Assembly (NCBI RefSeq): GCF_030463565.1
Contig: NC_134644.1
Location: 103,164,765-103,228,764 of the forward strand
Reading direction: 5' to 3'
DNA: 64,000 nucleotides
DNA from: Pelecanus crispus
Lineage: Eukaryota; Chordata; Aves; Pelecaniformes; Pelecanidae
Shown: one piece after another, positions 1 through 13,200 of the stretch
Layout of the letters: each line of letters begins with the position of its first letter
Position numbering within the stretch: position 1 is the first letter of the stretch
Translations under genes and position numbers: made by a program
The notes under the pieces: model-generated
Databases searched by the model: none
What the model was told of the DNA's origin: nothing
Seen by the model: the letters and a program-made list of their open reading frames with translations, nothing else

Positions 1-1170
1 CAGACTCCATTTGTGGCAGAGGGTTCATAGGACTTGTAAGCAGTTCTGGAAAACTTGTGCAGAAGAGGCTACTTGTCTACAGAAAATCACCGCAGCTGGT
101 GCAGAAGTTGATACAGAACAAAGATGCTGATAACTTCAAAGGGCAAGTAGGACGATATCTGCAATGCTACTGCAAGTGACATTATTCTGAAAAGATGTTA
201 TAAGAGATTAATAGCTTGAGGCATCCCCAGACTCTTAGTTTGACTTATCATTTCCAGAACTGTAAATCTGCACATCCCCAGAAGTTTCTTTCTGTTCTGA
301 TAAGGAAATGAGGACAAATGAAGTCCAGAATATACTACCTACTATTTAGTACAATTTATACTTCAAACTGTACTTAATTGATTTCCCCATCACCCTTCAG
401 GTTCACAACAGAGCTGCATCCTTCTCACTATTGAAAAGCATGATGCCACTGACTGCACAGCAGATGCTAAGCTTTTCTTCAAGACCTCTCCTTTGGATCC
501 TTAAAACTGGCTTTGGCATCAGTAGAACTCTTCTTGGATACTGACCGTACATTCATATCCACAGTAACCAGGAACCTCTTTTGGGACCCAATTTTAAAAA
601 AAAGGTAGTTCTGAAGCACTCTAAAGAATTACTGTTTGAAAACTGCTGTGTGAGCTACATGCTGCCATGCTATCAGTATCTTAAAATACTCACCCCAGAA
701 CATTAATCACCAGAAAATTCATAGCAATATTGGAAAAATTGCATTCCTTCACCAGGCATAGAAGGTAGCATCACGCCTGACTGATAAAAACATTTTAAGA
801 ATGTAACTAAGACATCTTAAAAATTTGAGGGGAAATAGTCTTAAAAGACAACTTTCAGCTTCTTTGGTTAGTCTGCACTACTAATCGCTGCTAGAAGCTC
901 CATCAACATCAGTAGCTGGGTCCCTAATTTAAACTTCAGCAAGAATCCCCCACCATCTGAGCCTCAACAGATTGTTAGCTGCCCATCAAGGATGTAGCTA
1001 TTAGGATTCTTCCCAGGCACAGGCTACCAGCAAGGACTCCAAACCAGCCCTTTATTATTAAGCCATAAAACAAATATACCTATATGTACAAGCATGTGTA
1101 AAGATGAAAAAGAATGACCTAAAAGCTGTCAATGCTCATTACTTTCAAGACTATGTCTTTAACAGCATAC
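1..1170 (-). other. TERT: TERT intron 10, incomplete
   Basis: I looked on the minus strand for exon 11 (the conserved NFPVEDE and FPWCGLLLDTRTLEV segments) and found no trace, so intron 10 is longer than 1170 bases and the 3' exons lie outside the window. No repeat or RNA gene was recognised. Confidence 0.7.
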
Positions 1171-1242
1171 CTTAGAAAAGTTCTTGCCTGCATTAAATGT
1201 GGCGTAACCAGCAAAAAGTCGTCAATGAGACGTATTAGGACT
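1171..1242 (-). CDS. TERT: TERT exon 10 (residues 1050-1074, RT motif C)
   Basis: 72 bases, as in human. It encodes [20 protein letters not shown] then TFL. D1057 and D1058 of LIDDF are the second and third catalytic aspartates; human has LVDDF. Boundaries are GATTACAG|AGTCCT and TTTCTAAG|GTATGC. The intron to exon 9 (1243-3036) shows nothing recognisable. Confidence 0.95.
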
Positions 1243-4200
1243 CTGTAATCAAGAAGAAACTGATGTTAGATTTTTTTATATGTAATCCTTTCAAACTTTT
1301 GTCATACTCTTCAGAGCAACAATGTGCCCATTTTAATTCACAAGAGGGTAGAGGCCAATATGATCTCCAAATCGAGTCTCATGAAGAAATTCTCAGTTCT
1401 GCTTCTTTCCTAAAAATAAATGAAAAAAAAAAGAAATAAGAAAGCAAAGGGGCTGGCTACACAAAACATGACAGGAGTTTATAGCACACAAGCTACTCCA
1501 CAGTGGCTTCTCGGATGCAGGGTTTTACACTTTTCCAAGGGATAATTTGCAGTATCTTAATCCACAAGACAAGGAAAGGAGGTGTAACACAAGGTACACA
1601 AGCAGATACCAGATTCTTCATGTGCTCTACCTCCGTATCTTCATTTACCATGTAATCACTTGTTTGTGAAGCTATAACTTGAATGCAAAACAGACTACCA
1701 TCTACCGCTGTAAAGCCTGGAATTTTCTTTTTCAACAGAATTCAGGCCCCAAGCATGCCCATATTTTTCTGATAAATCCTGCCTAGTAGATCATAGAGAG
1801 GAAGCTCTGGAGATGATCTTCTCCAGTCTCCTCTTCAAAGCAGGAGTATTGCCATCACTATGATCAGATCAGCTGCACCTTTGCCTAGCCAAGTCAATAG
1901 CCAGGTTATTTTTTTGACTTCAAAGGTCAAATGAAACTATCAAAATCATTCAACAGTCACCTAAGTAACATTCTAAAATCTGCTCTATAGAAAAACAGCT
2001 GCTGCATTAATGAGCGCATTCTTCTGAATCAGTTTCATAATTTCAGATGTATAAACAACATCCTTTGAAATCAGAAGATAACTGTTTAGACTCAAATCAT
2101 CACAGCACCCTAAAGCCTATGAGAAGAACTCTACTACTTGTGTAGGGAAATGTTTAAAGTTCTGAGACTTTCCACTACCCAGTGAGCCTCCCAAGAAGAA
2201 ACAGCAGACAGATGGACTTATCTGGAGTGTTCCTACACACTTCTTAGTTTCTTTTTTTCTTTCTTAGGACAGAAATCACAGCAATGGAGGGAGATCTGTG
2301 AACAGAGACAAGCTTCACGGTCCAGCTCATGCCTAAAGACCCTAATCTGGGATTCAGCTGGGGATCAGTTCAAATGGAGGTAAAAGGGACCCCAGAGTTT
2401 TTACAGCTAATTAAAAGGTAGAGCTTTTATCAGGCTAGGTTTCTGTCAAGCTCCTAAGAAGCAAGCACGAGCAGGGCACAAAGACGTAGAAGATGTACCA
2501 AAAGCCACACAGGGCTTCAAACAAGAACCAACATGCCCTGTAAAAAATCTGCAGTAAAGCCGTGACCTTGGTAAAATGCTAAGATTTACAGATGGTGAAT
2601 TGGAAAGCCCTCAGGCAGAAGTCTGGAGTATCAGAAAGTCTGCAACGAACATCCCATGTTGTTTGAGGACAAAAGACCACACATGTTATGGGAATGAGTG
2701 TATGAGAACCATAAACTTCTTAGATGTACAAGCAGATCTTGTCACACTCTTTACAGCATGCCTAAATACTGTGCTCTTTGTAAGAACAAGTCTCCTACCC
2801 ACAGATCTGAGAAAGCTTCTTTTCAGCACTTTTCTTCCCAGTCCTATGACAAACAGGGAAATTCCCCCACAAAACAACCACAGTGACACTGAAACTGCAG
2901 GGATGTTTGTGTGCACCACACTCCTAATGGAGTTGGAAATCCTTGAAATTCAAAACTAAACTTCAGAGAAAATGTCTAACATATATACTATATATTAAGC
3001 ATTACTATAACAGAGCTCAGAACAAAGTATCCTTACCCATCCTGCTGTACTCCACAGAGCAATTTGTTTTCCATATCTCCATAGCATAAGCTGCAAAGTA
3101 AGGTTGACAAAATGGAGCCCTGTGGAATTCCACAGCACTGTAAGTAGTACCTAGTAAAGAATAAAAGAAAAAAAAAAAAAAGAAAAAAATCAAAACATGC
3201 AACAAGAAAATTGCAATAGCCATTAAACATTTACTTATTTTTTCAAGTATAACATATATGTTTCAATATGAAACACACTACATGCTTGCTAGTTAGCGTT
3301 ACTTAAATTTGTTTGTTCTTTCCTCTAAGAATTTACATATGGCTCCAGAAGTTTTAAGTTAAACAGTGGAAAAAAACCCACTAAAACATATATTCCTGTA
3401 TTATTAACAAACTCCAGTAGACAACTGTCATTAAAAGAAAGAAATTTTATAACTGATCTCAAACCACAATGCCTCCTTCCTCCTTCAGCTGCAGAGCCAC
3501 CCTTCATTTAAGCTTTGTAACTCTATGTTACATCTTACATAGCTTCAAAACAAGCCTTCTTATACAAAAAACAAAGTGCACTGGACAAATCTTTCAAACT
3601 ATAATTTATTTATTTTTAATTATTATCCAAACAGCTCCTAAGCAGGTGCCGCCTAAAAATCCACAGGCTGAAGCTCATACTGTACATCTACACCAGGAAT
3701 TAGTCAGGTGGATTTTGAGATGGAACACTTCCAACTTTTCTCAGAAACAGCAGACATCCACATTAAATTCAAATATAAATGTTCACCACTATCAAATCTT
3801 GCTAAGTTTTCTGAAAAAAGCTCTTTCAGCAGTGCAAGTCAAGAATAAAAATGTTTAACTATGAAATAATTCAAATCAAGAATTTAAATTGAAGTGTTTA
3901 TTCTTTGTTTATACTTGCACAGCATGATCTGGCCAAGGGAAATATTTTCTTGGGTTTTTGGTTTTGGGGTGGTTTTTTGGTTGGTTGGTTCTTCTCCCCC
4001 CCCCGCCCCCAATAAATATCACTTTAATTTTAGGGAGATTTCTGATGGCTTAGCCCAATAGAGCATGTGATCTGTTTTTATACATCCCAGCTATACTGTA
4101 AGTCACATTTATTTCCTCATTTAACTGCTCAGGCATGAAGCTATCTTACTTCTAATTAGGAAAAACCACTACATCCTGTGAAATGCTAACTCTTATTGTT

Positions 4201-7200
4201 TGTAATTATACTCAAACTCCCCCTGCCACCTGAAAAGTCCACTGAAGTTGCCAGTTGTCATTTTGCAAAAGAGTAAATCTTGATTTGTTTCTCATGGCTT
4301 CAAAGAATTCATATAGACATAGCCAGGGGGAGGTTCATTAATACTTCCCCTATCTTGTTACTTGTATAAAGCCAGTATGACCACACACAGTAATAGTAAT
4401 GCATCACATCTACATACACTACTGAAGACAGTTCCTCATTACCTTGTGGATTTTTCTATGCTAGCAACAACAGAATGAGTATGCCTCACAAAACCCAAGG
4501 GAATTACTTTCACAACACTCCTTTGAAGTAGCAAGATATTATATTATAATGTCCATTTTACCATTACTACATGAATGGCTTAGTGAAACCGAAGAGAATG
4601 AAATTATGCAACTGGACACCAGATCACATTACTACATTCTAGCACTGATCTTACCTATGTTTTGAGTAATCTGCAAGTTTTTCTAGCAGTAATTTTACAT
4701 TTTTCCAGATTTTTGATAAATGTATCAAATGTTATTAAAAGATTCCTTCTAGGTCCGCAGCTCAACAGTCAGCATTTTTCTCAAAACTTCCAAGTGAATG
4801 TTGACTAACTGTGATAGCCTTTTGAGAACTATCAATTAAAGAGTGTATTCATTTACTGAACTTATTTGAAGTTTGGGGGTTTTTTTTGAACAAATGAGAA
4901 TGAGCTACTTAAAAAGGGCAAATTCATTCCACAACAAACAGTATTGTTTCAGCCATGCTGTGACTGAACTTAAATAATCGTGAAGTTGGCTTTGTCAGGG
5001 TGTGCTTTCTTTAAAACCGTTAAACTTTATATTAAACATACTGACGTGAATTAGTCCTAATGGCATTCCATGTCAGCATTCTCATGATCCTGCCAAACAG
5101 AGTATAAGCATCAGTGCTAGAAAAACCTGTAAACACTCTTCTGTGTGCTTCCTTGAAAGCTTTTCTCCCCCTTCCTCAATCCTGTGAGATTAAGTATTGT
5201 AAAATAAAGGTATTTTTTCAAGAGCAAGAAGCTATTAATTCTAATATAACTCACTCTGAATTTACAAATAAAGATCCTGTAAGTACTTGCTTTCTAGACA
5301 TGGTACACATTTGCCACCTAGAGGCAAAACATAAATACCAGATCAGCATCTCTAGCAACACAAGAAGAAATCTGCATTATTACCCTCTATAACATCTGAT
5401 TCCTAATTTTAGAGTTGCAAATAACTTTAACTCCTACTATTATTGCCTTTTATTTTTATTGCAACTTGCCAAATAGCAAGGCCATGCAGAAAAGGTTTAA
5501 TTTTGCACTACAGGGAAATGACTAGCAAGACTTTTGCATCATTACTTAGGTGTTACCTTGCTTTTGTTCACCACTATGGATCCTAACATTTCAAAGTATT
5601 TTTCTTTTGAACTACATCTGCAGTTTTAAATGACGAAGATTAGGTATTTATAGAATAACGCATTCTGTGTACCGTTAACATCATCCAGGTGGAAAAGAGA
5701 AATTTTACTTAAACATAAATTTGATTCCAAACTCTTCATGCTTTTAGGAGTTTAAACTGATTTCAAAATTAACATGAAATAAAAACCTTTAAGAGACAGC
5801 TATCAAAAATCCCCTGAGCCAATTTAAAGCATCCTGCTTAACAGAAGAAAAAAAACCAACCAAAACACCCAAACACACTATACAAAGAAAAACTAGCTTC
5901 TTTTTTACCTGCTCCCAATCTCCAGGATGTTGTTATGTATCATTTGAAGAAAAAAAGTAAACAGGCTGGAACTTGTCTCATTAAAAGTTAAGCTCTAGAA
6001 ATGGGACAAAACAGAACAAGATTTGTACTTCAGAAGTGTACTGAAACTAGAGTATTAAACTTAAAAGATACACAGAAACCTTTATGAAAAGTTAGACTGT
6101 AGTAGTTCAAACCCCTAAAGTAAGAAAAAAAAAAAAGCACCTAAACCCAAGATCTGAATATACACACCAAAAAGCTGCTCACATCCAACAGGTGATTGGT
6201 GCAGTTCTTGTTTTGTTTTGCTTTAGGAGAAAAACAGGTTTGAATGGTGTTACATGGGAAAATAGTCAAATATAACATCTAAAGCACTTTTTAAAGTGCT
6301 GGTATATTATACTGGATTATTACAATGTATGCGACCTTGCTCTTTTGACCACTTTCTATCCTGCAGGACAATTTCTGTAACTGTCACGTTCTTTACAATT
6401 CCCCAAGTATAGACTGACTCACTTTCCAGTTCTGCTGCAAAACACATTCTTTACCATGTTACCAACGATTCCATGCCTGAATGTCCACCAAATATTTATG
6501 AAGCTTTTTGTGTTAAAAATTGTGTAATTAAAAATTCATTTAGAACAGTTTAAATCCCTTTAACAATGACTTCATGAGAACAAAAGCAACATTACTTCCT
6601 ATTTGCATGGATTAGACATCAGACAAATGCACCCAGCTTTTGATAGAGCCGTGTGAGATCATGGCTGGTTGTACTGAAAAGCTAACATGATGCGCCTGTG
6701 GTACAGACACCCAGGCTGACATGATATTTTCTCAGAATACTTTTTTGCTTTTTAAAGTGATGACACACACACAGAGAAATTGTTTTCAAATGTAAAATAT
6801 TTTTAAATAGAATGATGCTGTTCACGTAATATCTAGCAGAGTGACCTAAATCAGATGTCCACTGGGAAAAAGAAGAAAACAAAACCTACATACACATCAT
6901 CATAGATCCAGCTAGTTTTCATTTTCATCCATGTATTTATTAGGCTCTTTGCACTTTGTAGGATCCTGGAATTGGGCACCACCCACACTGTATATTCTAC
7001 TCCTACGTCCATAGATATACAAGATCATTTTACTTGTATGTTAGAAGCATAAATTACCCTATGTCAAAATTTTCCACTGGCAAGTTTAGAAAAAAAAACA
7101 TTTAAAGAGGAAGTAGCCTGTGAGAAAATACCTGTCTGGTCATCTGATGCTCAGGAATCTTGTAGGTTGTTACCATGGAACACCATGATGCCAAGCAATA

Positions 7201-10200
7201 AAATGTATTAAGAAACTGACTGAGCATATCATCTACTTCTATGTCTTTCTCTGTCATGCTCCTTGCACAGAAGGAAGTCTTGAGAACAAACATTTGGAAT
7301 TAGTACAGTCTCAGCAGCACAAGAATTTAAACAGAAGAATGCTTGCTTCTTGTAACAAAGCATCAGCTGGAGTAAATTTAAAATACCTATAATTTTTAAC
7401 CGTACTTTAATTCCCACTGAAAGTGAGAAATCTCTTTAAAACAAAAAATACAAGAGTTAATCTTGTTTTGTACTGCATTTTAACTCTTCTAAAGAAGAGT
7501 TCACTTTTATCAACTTTGGCAGGTAATCATTAAAATAAGGTTTTTTTTTTTAAAAAAAGTCATTTTTCTATTCTGTGCAGTTTGCTATTCAAGATGCCAC
7601 ACCTATTTCCTTAGCTAGTTAGCTTAGAATACATTTTGCTCATTCTTACTTCTGTACATTTTGGAGATAGCAAGTGTTGAAGCCCTTCTTTACTAGATTG
7701 TTAATTTCTCACTTGAGAACTGTTGCAGCAAACAATGGAATTAAGAAAAGAAAATGAAAACACCAGTTAAAATGAAAGTTTAAGACAACAGTGAGAAAAT
7801 CTGGGAAAAGTCTAGAAGGACATTTTGTCAGATTTCTTGCCTGGTGCACTCTTTCAGCTGAACACTGAGAGCCTGTTACAAACATCAAAGAAGAGATGAC
7901 AAAAATCTTTCTGTGGAAGGTGCTGAGTAACTAAAAGAGGTGGTGTCACCACGTAATATGTACATTAAATTAAAAAACCCAATCTTCCTCCAATTCATCT
8001 GTAGCTTTCTCTTTCAATTTTAAAGAAGCCTCCTAATATTTACCTGTTCAACTATTATTGCATTTTGCAATGAGGCAGTCTCCTGAAGCTGGGACACGAA
8101 CTGCTTCATGTCTGGCATAAAATCCTTGAAAGTAGAAACCTGTATATTGAGCGCAAAGAAATAAATGACAAAAGCAATAGAAAATTCAGTACCAGACTCT
8201 TTTATTAAGTGCAGGCCAAAGGGCCAGCCTTATTGCATTGTTTTAACCCAACAATTCTGCTATTGTTAAAATTAAATATCTCCCTCACATATCTCTATTT
8301 CCACAACACATTTATCTTTATCCTTAATAACGTTGACTAAAAAGTGTAAAAAGTAAAAAGAAGCTTTGCTACCTCTGGAAAATATCCAACACTATTAAAA
8401 AACGGTTTATGAAGTAATTGCATAATTCAAATTGTGACTAAAAAAAGCTATAAACAAAAACATTCCTTGAACTAAAATATATCTATCTACAGCAGCAAAT
8501 ACAAGAAATCAGCAAGTCATACATGTCTCCTATAGAACCTCCTGGCTTTTCCACCTGTGGTAATCATAATCACGGCATAGCGCCGTATGCAGTAGACAGT
8601 TCTTTTCTCAGGGTTTAAGATCCGTGAAATCACTTCCACAAGTTTATTGTGAGGAATGGTATCATAAGCCCTGGACACATCAGCCTGAAACAGAAGAAAT
8701 ATCTTCCATGATGAATTCATCAGTATCACTGTAAACACTGTGGTAGTATGAAAAAAGTATTGTCATAGCCTGTAAACAAGGCTGAAGGATAAATCACATA
8801 CGAGTGCAATTACCACATCATTCAGTCCAATTGTGTGACAAAACTCATTGCTTATCTGCAAAACCTTTCCTCACTCATCCATGAGTTTTCCCTTACAAGA
8901 GATAACCAAACCATCAGTTTTAGCACAACTCTTGTTATTAACAGAAGATGATACCATATGCAACCTTAAATCTAACACTGAACCTTCAATCATTAACTAA
9001 AGTTTATTGGTGGTATTTTTATATGTTTAAATATTTTAAGAAACCTTCCTCTCCATATGATCACGGAGGTGACATCTTAGGCTTTTTGGAAAGCTGCAAA
9101 CCCAGATGTTTTACCTTTCCTAAACCTCTTATTGCAATCTTACCTCTGGCTTTTACTTGTCATAGTCAAAATTCAAAACCCTCTAAAGAAGCAACAATCT
9201 TAGGAGAACTATGTCAATGACATGATTCTTTGGCTTGAGAGATAATGAGACAATCACTGAAAGTAATCTCTGACAACTGACATATGAGAGCATGGGAGAG
9301 AAGCCCCACTGTAATGTATACAAATACACATTTGTATAAATTGCTCCAATTCAAAGCTATGAATTGAGCTCAAACACAAAAGGTTGCCTGATAGACATAA
9401 CTGAAAAACAGAAGTATTAAGAAGAAACTCCTTCAAACAGTGGGATACAACAAGCACTCATTTTTTTCAAGTGGGAGAAGAAACTTGCTGGAGAGACACT
9501 AGAGTTCAAGTGTTCATTTTCCACAGAACTAATGATACTGAGATAGAAGAGACCTATTTTTAGAAAGATGCTGAATTTATCCAAATGCGCATAGCAAGTT
9601 TTTCCTGGTTTTCCTCTGGGAAGAGAGCCCTAAAAGCATATCTGAGTTTATATCTTTGTCCCATTTTTATACCCAAGTAAATGTAACTGCAAAAATCCAG
9701 TGCATATCCAGAAGCAAGAGCTGCTACATGACAGAAAGATGGACAGGAAAATATCCAAGTAAAGGAAGCGCTACTGGAGGGACACCCCCCCTCAGAAAAC
9801 AACCAACCCCTGCACCCCAAAAAACCAATCAGAGTCTGTGTTAGGTATGCACAAAAGTTTATTTTGGAAAAGAAAGAATTATGCACTCAGATCACAGCTA
9901 TTTCAGCTATAAAAGTATCTGCACAAGCTGACTTTGAAAAGTTAGTTTGAATATGTAATTAAAAAGACATACCTTTACATAGTAGAAATGAGGAATTTCA
10001 CCATCTGATTCAAGAACCTTCGTAACAAACTTCTTCCATGTCTTGTAGATATCATCTTTCCCAAACACTGAAGAGCCGATAAAACTGGTGTTTATAGTCC
10101 GTTCATAATTTAACACACTAAATAGATTTTTTAGTCGAGTGTTGTAGTGATGCATCTAAAGAGACCAAAGAGAATCACCTTAAAGTATGCTGAAACATAC

Positions 10201-13200
10201 TAAATTCTGTGCAATACACAGATTTCACATTCAGATTAAATATGAGATTAAATTTATATATTTACTGTATTATTTTGGTCAACTGCAGTTTTCAGAAAGC
10301 CTGATTATAGCTGAAATAACTACTTGGAAGTGACAAAACAGCCTCAGAGGTTTTGGGGTTTTTTTGGTACGTTTAAATCCTACAGAAAATGTTTTTTTTT
10401 CTGTACTTGACTCTTAGAAATCAAAGTGTAATAGTTAAGGAGATAAATAGATGGACTTCAGCAAATAAAACTGCCACCAATTAGAAGGTAACTTCTTAAA
10501 TATCATTCATTCTCTTTGCTGGAGATTATCACCACAACAAAAACAGCAAAAAAAGCATGTGCCCCAAGACTTTAGGCTAACTCCAGCTGTACCATCAGTT
10601 GAGCCACTGGAGGTACTTTATGCAAGTATGTTAGCAAACATTTAACTCTCAGCTATGGGAATAGTAAAGTACACTAGAGTGGCAGTGAAGTCGTGCAGGT
10701 TGATTAGCTCTGTAAACACCTTAAGGAAAAAAAATATTGACAGACCTGGCAACAAAAGAAAGTTGAAAGGACAAGCCATACTACCGAAGAAAATAAACTG
10801 CACACGTAGCGTATTTATGAGTCAGTTTAGAACTTCAGATAAATCCTCCAAAATGTATACAGAGAACATAAAAGGGTTCTTACTCTGAATGGTAGCATTG
10901 TGATCATGATATGGATACACTGAAACTACTAATTATGGAAGCATTCCAATTCATCTGAAAACATTTATTTTTGCACTGAAAAGATCAATTACAGGTTTCA
11001 GTGAAAAGCTGGCAAAACTAAAGCACACCAAAAATGTTTAGTGTACTACCGCCACTGCCTCCAAAACAACTCGACAGAACTTCATTGTTTTACATAAGGT
11101 AAGTAATTATGTTCATTCATTGGCTGATCTTATAAAATGTTTTTGACCAGTTTATAAAACAAAGACTTCTGAAAATGAAGATGCTTTCCTGAATTACTGC
11201 AGTGGTATCTTTTTTGTTATAGGCCAAGTTCCTACGAAAAACAGTCAAGGGTAGAGATGTAGCTCGAAGGTACACAGAAGCAGCAAGACCAAAGTAATCA
11301 TCAGTAGAAAAGTTCCTCCTTTCCTTCTTAATGAGCATATCCCAGGATGGTTGCTTTTTCACAAAAAGCACACCTTCACCTTTTCACAAAGCTGATGGCC
11401 ACCTGGGGTTTCGCAGGTGAGTCAACAGAAGAAAATTGAGACTAGCTTCAAACACAGTTTGAACTAGACCTGAGACCGCAATTGCAGTAGTCACTGTAGC
11501 TCCTCATTTTCATGTTAGGAGGAGTTCCCTCGAGCCTCTTAATTCCCCAGAACAGGTCTAATCCACAGAGTTGTTAACATTTTTGCAAAACCTAAAAATC
11601 TGCTGGAACCTCTGCAGAATGCAGGAAAAGACTACAAGCTCTCAGACAAAACAGATCTTTTAGAACCCTGCTGCCTCCCAGTGCTTTGAGCTTCCCATTA
11701 AAAATTAAAAAAAAAAAAAAAAAATTATTGCTTCAAATGAAAAAGGAAGGAGGATGTAAAGCAAATATGTAAAACCTTTGAAACAAAACAGAATCTACAG
11801 TGATTTGAGGATAAATTCACAGAACTGGACTCATTCCACCATGTATTTTGCAGCAAGGTTTGAGAGTTGCCCAAGAATCAGAAGTTGGTTTACTGAATAT
11901 TTGGGAGATTCTCTCTGGCAATTCATTTGGATACATTCCAGTGTTAAGCTACAGAAGCTGGCCAAGACTACCCCTACAATTCCGAAGTGGCTTCCAAATT
12001 CCAAAACCTGGAATATTGTCAGACAGAAAGAACTGGAAGATCATCTTCCTTCTACAATTTAAATGCTAGGAGGAAGGCGGAGAGCAGAGACAAGCTGGAT
12101 ATGGTACAGGATGAAAAACTGGAACAGAGTGCAGGATAAAAGGCTATGACAGAAACAAACTGACTAGCCATGCAAGTTGGGGGGGGGGAAGACAACATCA
12201 CTTCTGTTAGGTTGGAAGGCCTGAATTCATGAGTAAGGTGGTAATTTTGCACTAGACACTTTTCTCTGTCTCAGTCTACTATCTGAGAAGAGAGTTAATG
12301 CTATCACCTCCTTCTCTTTCATGGATTTATGAAAATCATTAGCTATGCTTTGTGACTCATCAGACTCATCAGCACTCTCCAATAGGAGCCTATTGCTCCC
12401 ACTTTTCATCAGATACAGATGATCCCTCTCAGCTCCAGGGCAGATAGGGTTAGCTCAAATGACTTGACCAGCTACCATGGTTGACTTTGAACCTTCATCT
12501 TCTTCAGTATATTCATGCCATCCTTTACACCAGATCTGTTACAGGAGCAATAGCATTGCAGCTACTTCCAAATTAACTCTGCGCATACTCTCAAATGTGA
12601 CAGACAGCCTGACTGTCACTGAGAGACTACGAAGAAGTAACGATTCAGAACAGCTTTTAGTTGATGCCCTGTAAATCTGGTCTGGGATCACATACTGAAC
12701 AGTAAGTACTAAGAAGCCACTGACCTCTCGCCCATTTGGGGAACACTTAATCTTGTGCACTAAATGGGACTCAGCCTTAAGGAAAAACAATTAATGCAGT
12801 CATGCAAGACAGTGAAACTGGGTTCCCGTTATATCTTGTGGTTAACCAGCATGTTAAACAGATTATTCTGTGCACTGTGTGTTCCACCTCTGTTCCCACA
12901 CTGCAGTAATTCCCAGCTTCCTTCCTATCTCCCTACTACACTTGATCCAGCTTCCTTGCCCTTCTTAGACCTTCTTCTTGGGTGTAACACACCCAATTCA
13001 CCACTGCTTGGCCCCCTGGGCTGACCTGGCACCACAGCCAACTAGCCGATCAACATAAACAACTGGTATTCAGGTAAATCCCAACAGGCTAGACTCATCC
13101 ATCCCTCACCCCCTGGTGTGCCAAACAAATATGACATTGTTACTTCGGAATACTGAGTATATTTGAGATTTCTGTCCTTCTACTCCCATAGATGGCCAAC

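Noticed and set aside
7102..7417. Possible extra TERT exon between exons 7 and 8
   Set aside because: The open frames do not match TERT, and exon 8 was found at 5909-5994 with the right length and phase.
11117..11371. 84-codon minus-strand open frame in TERT intron 4
   Set aside because: No match to TERT or any family I know, and it can arise by chance in a 3.4 kb intron.
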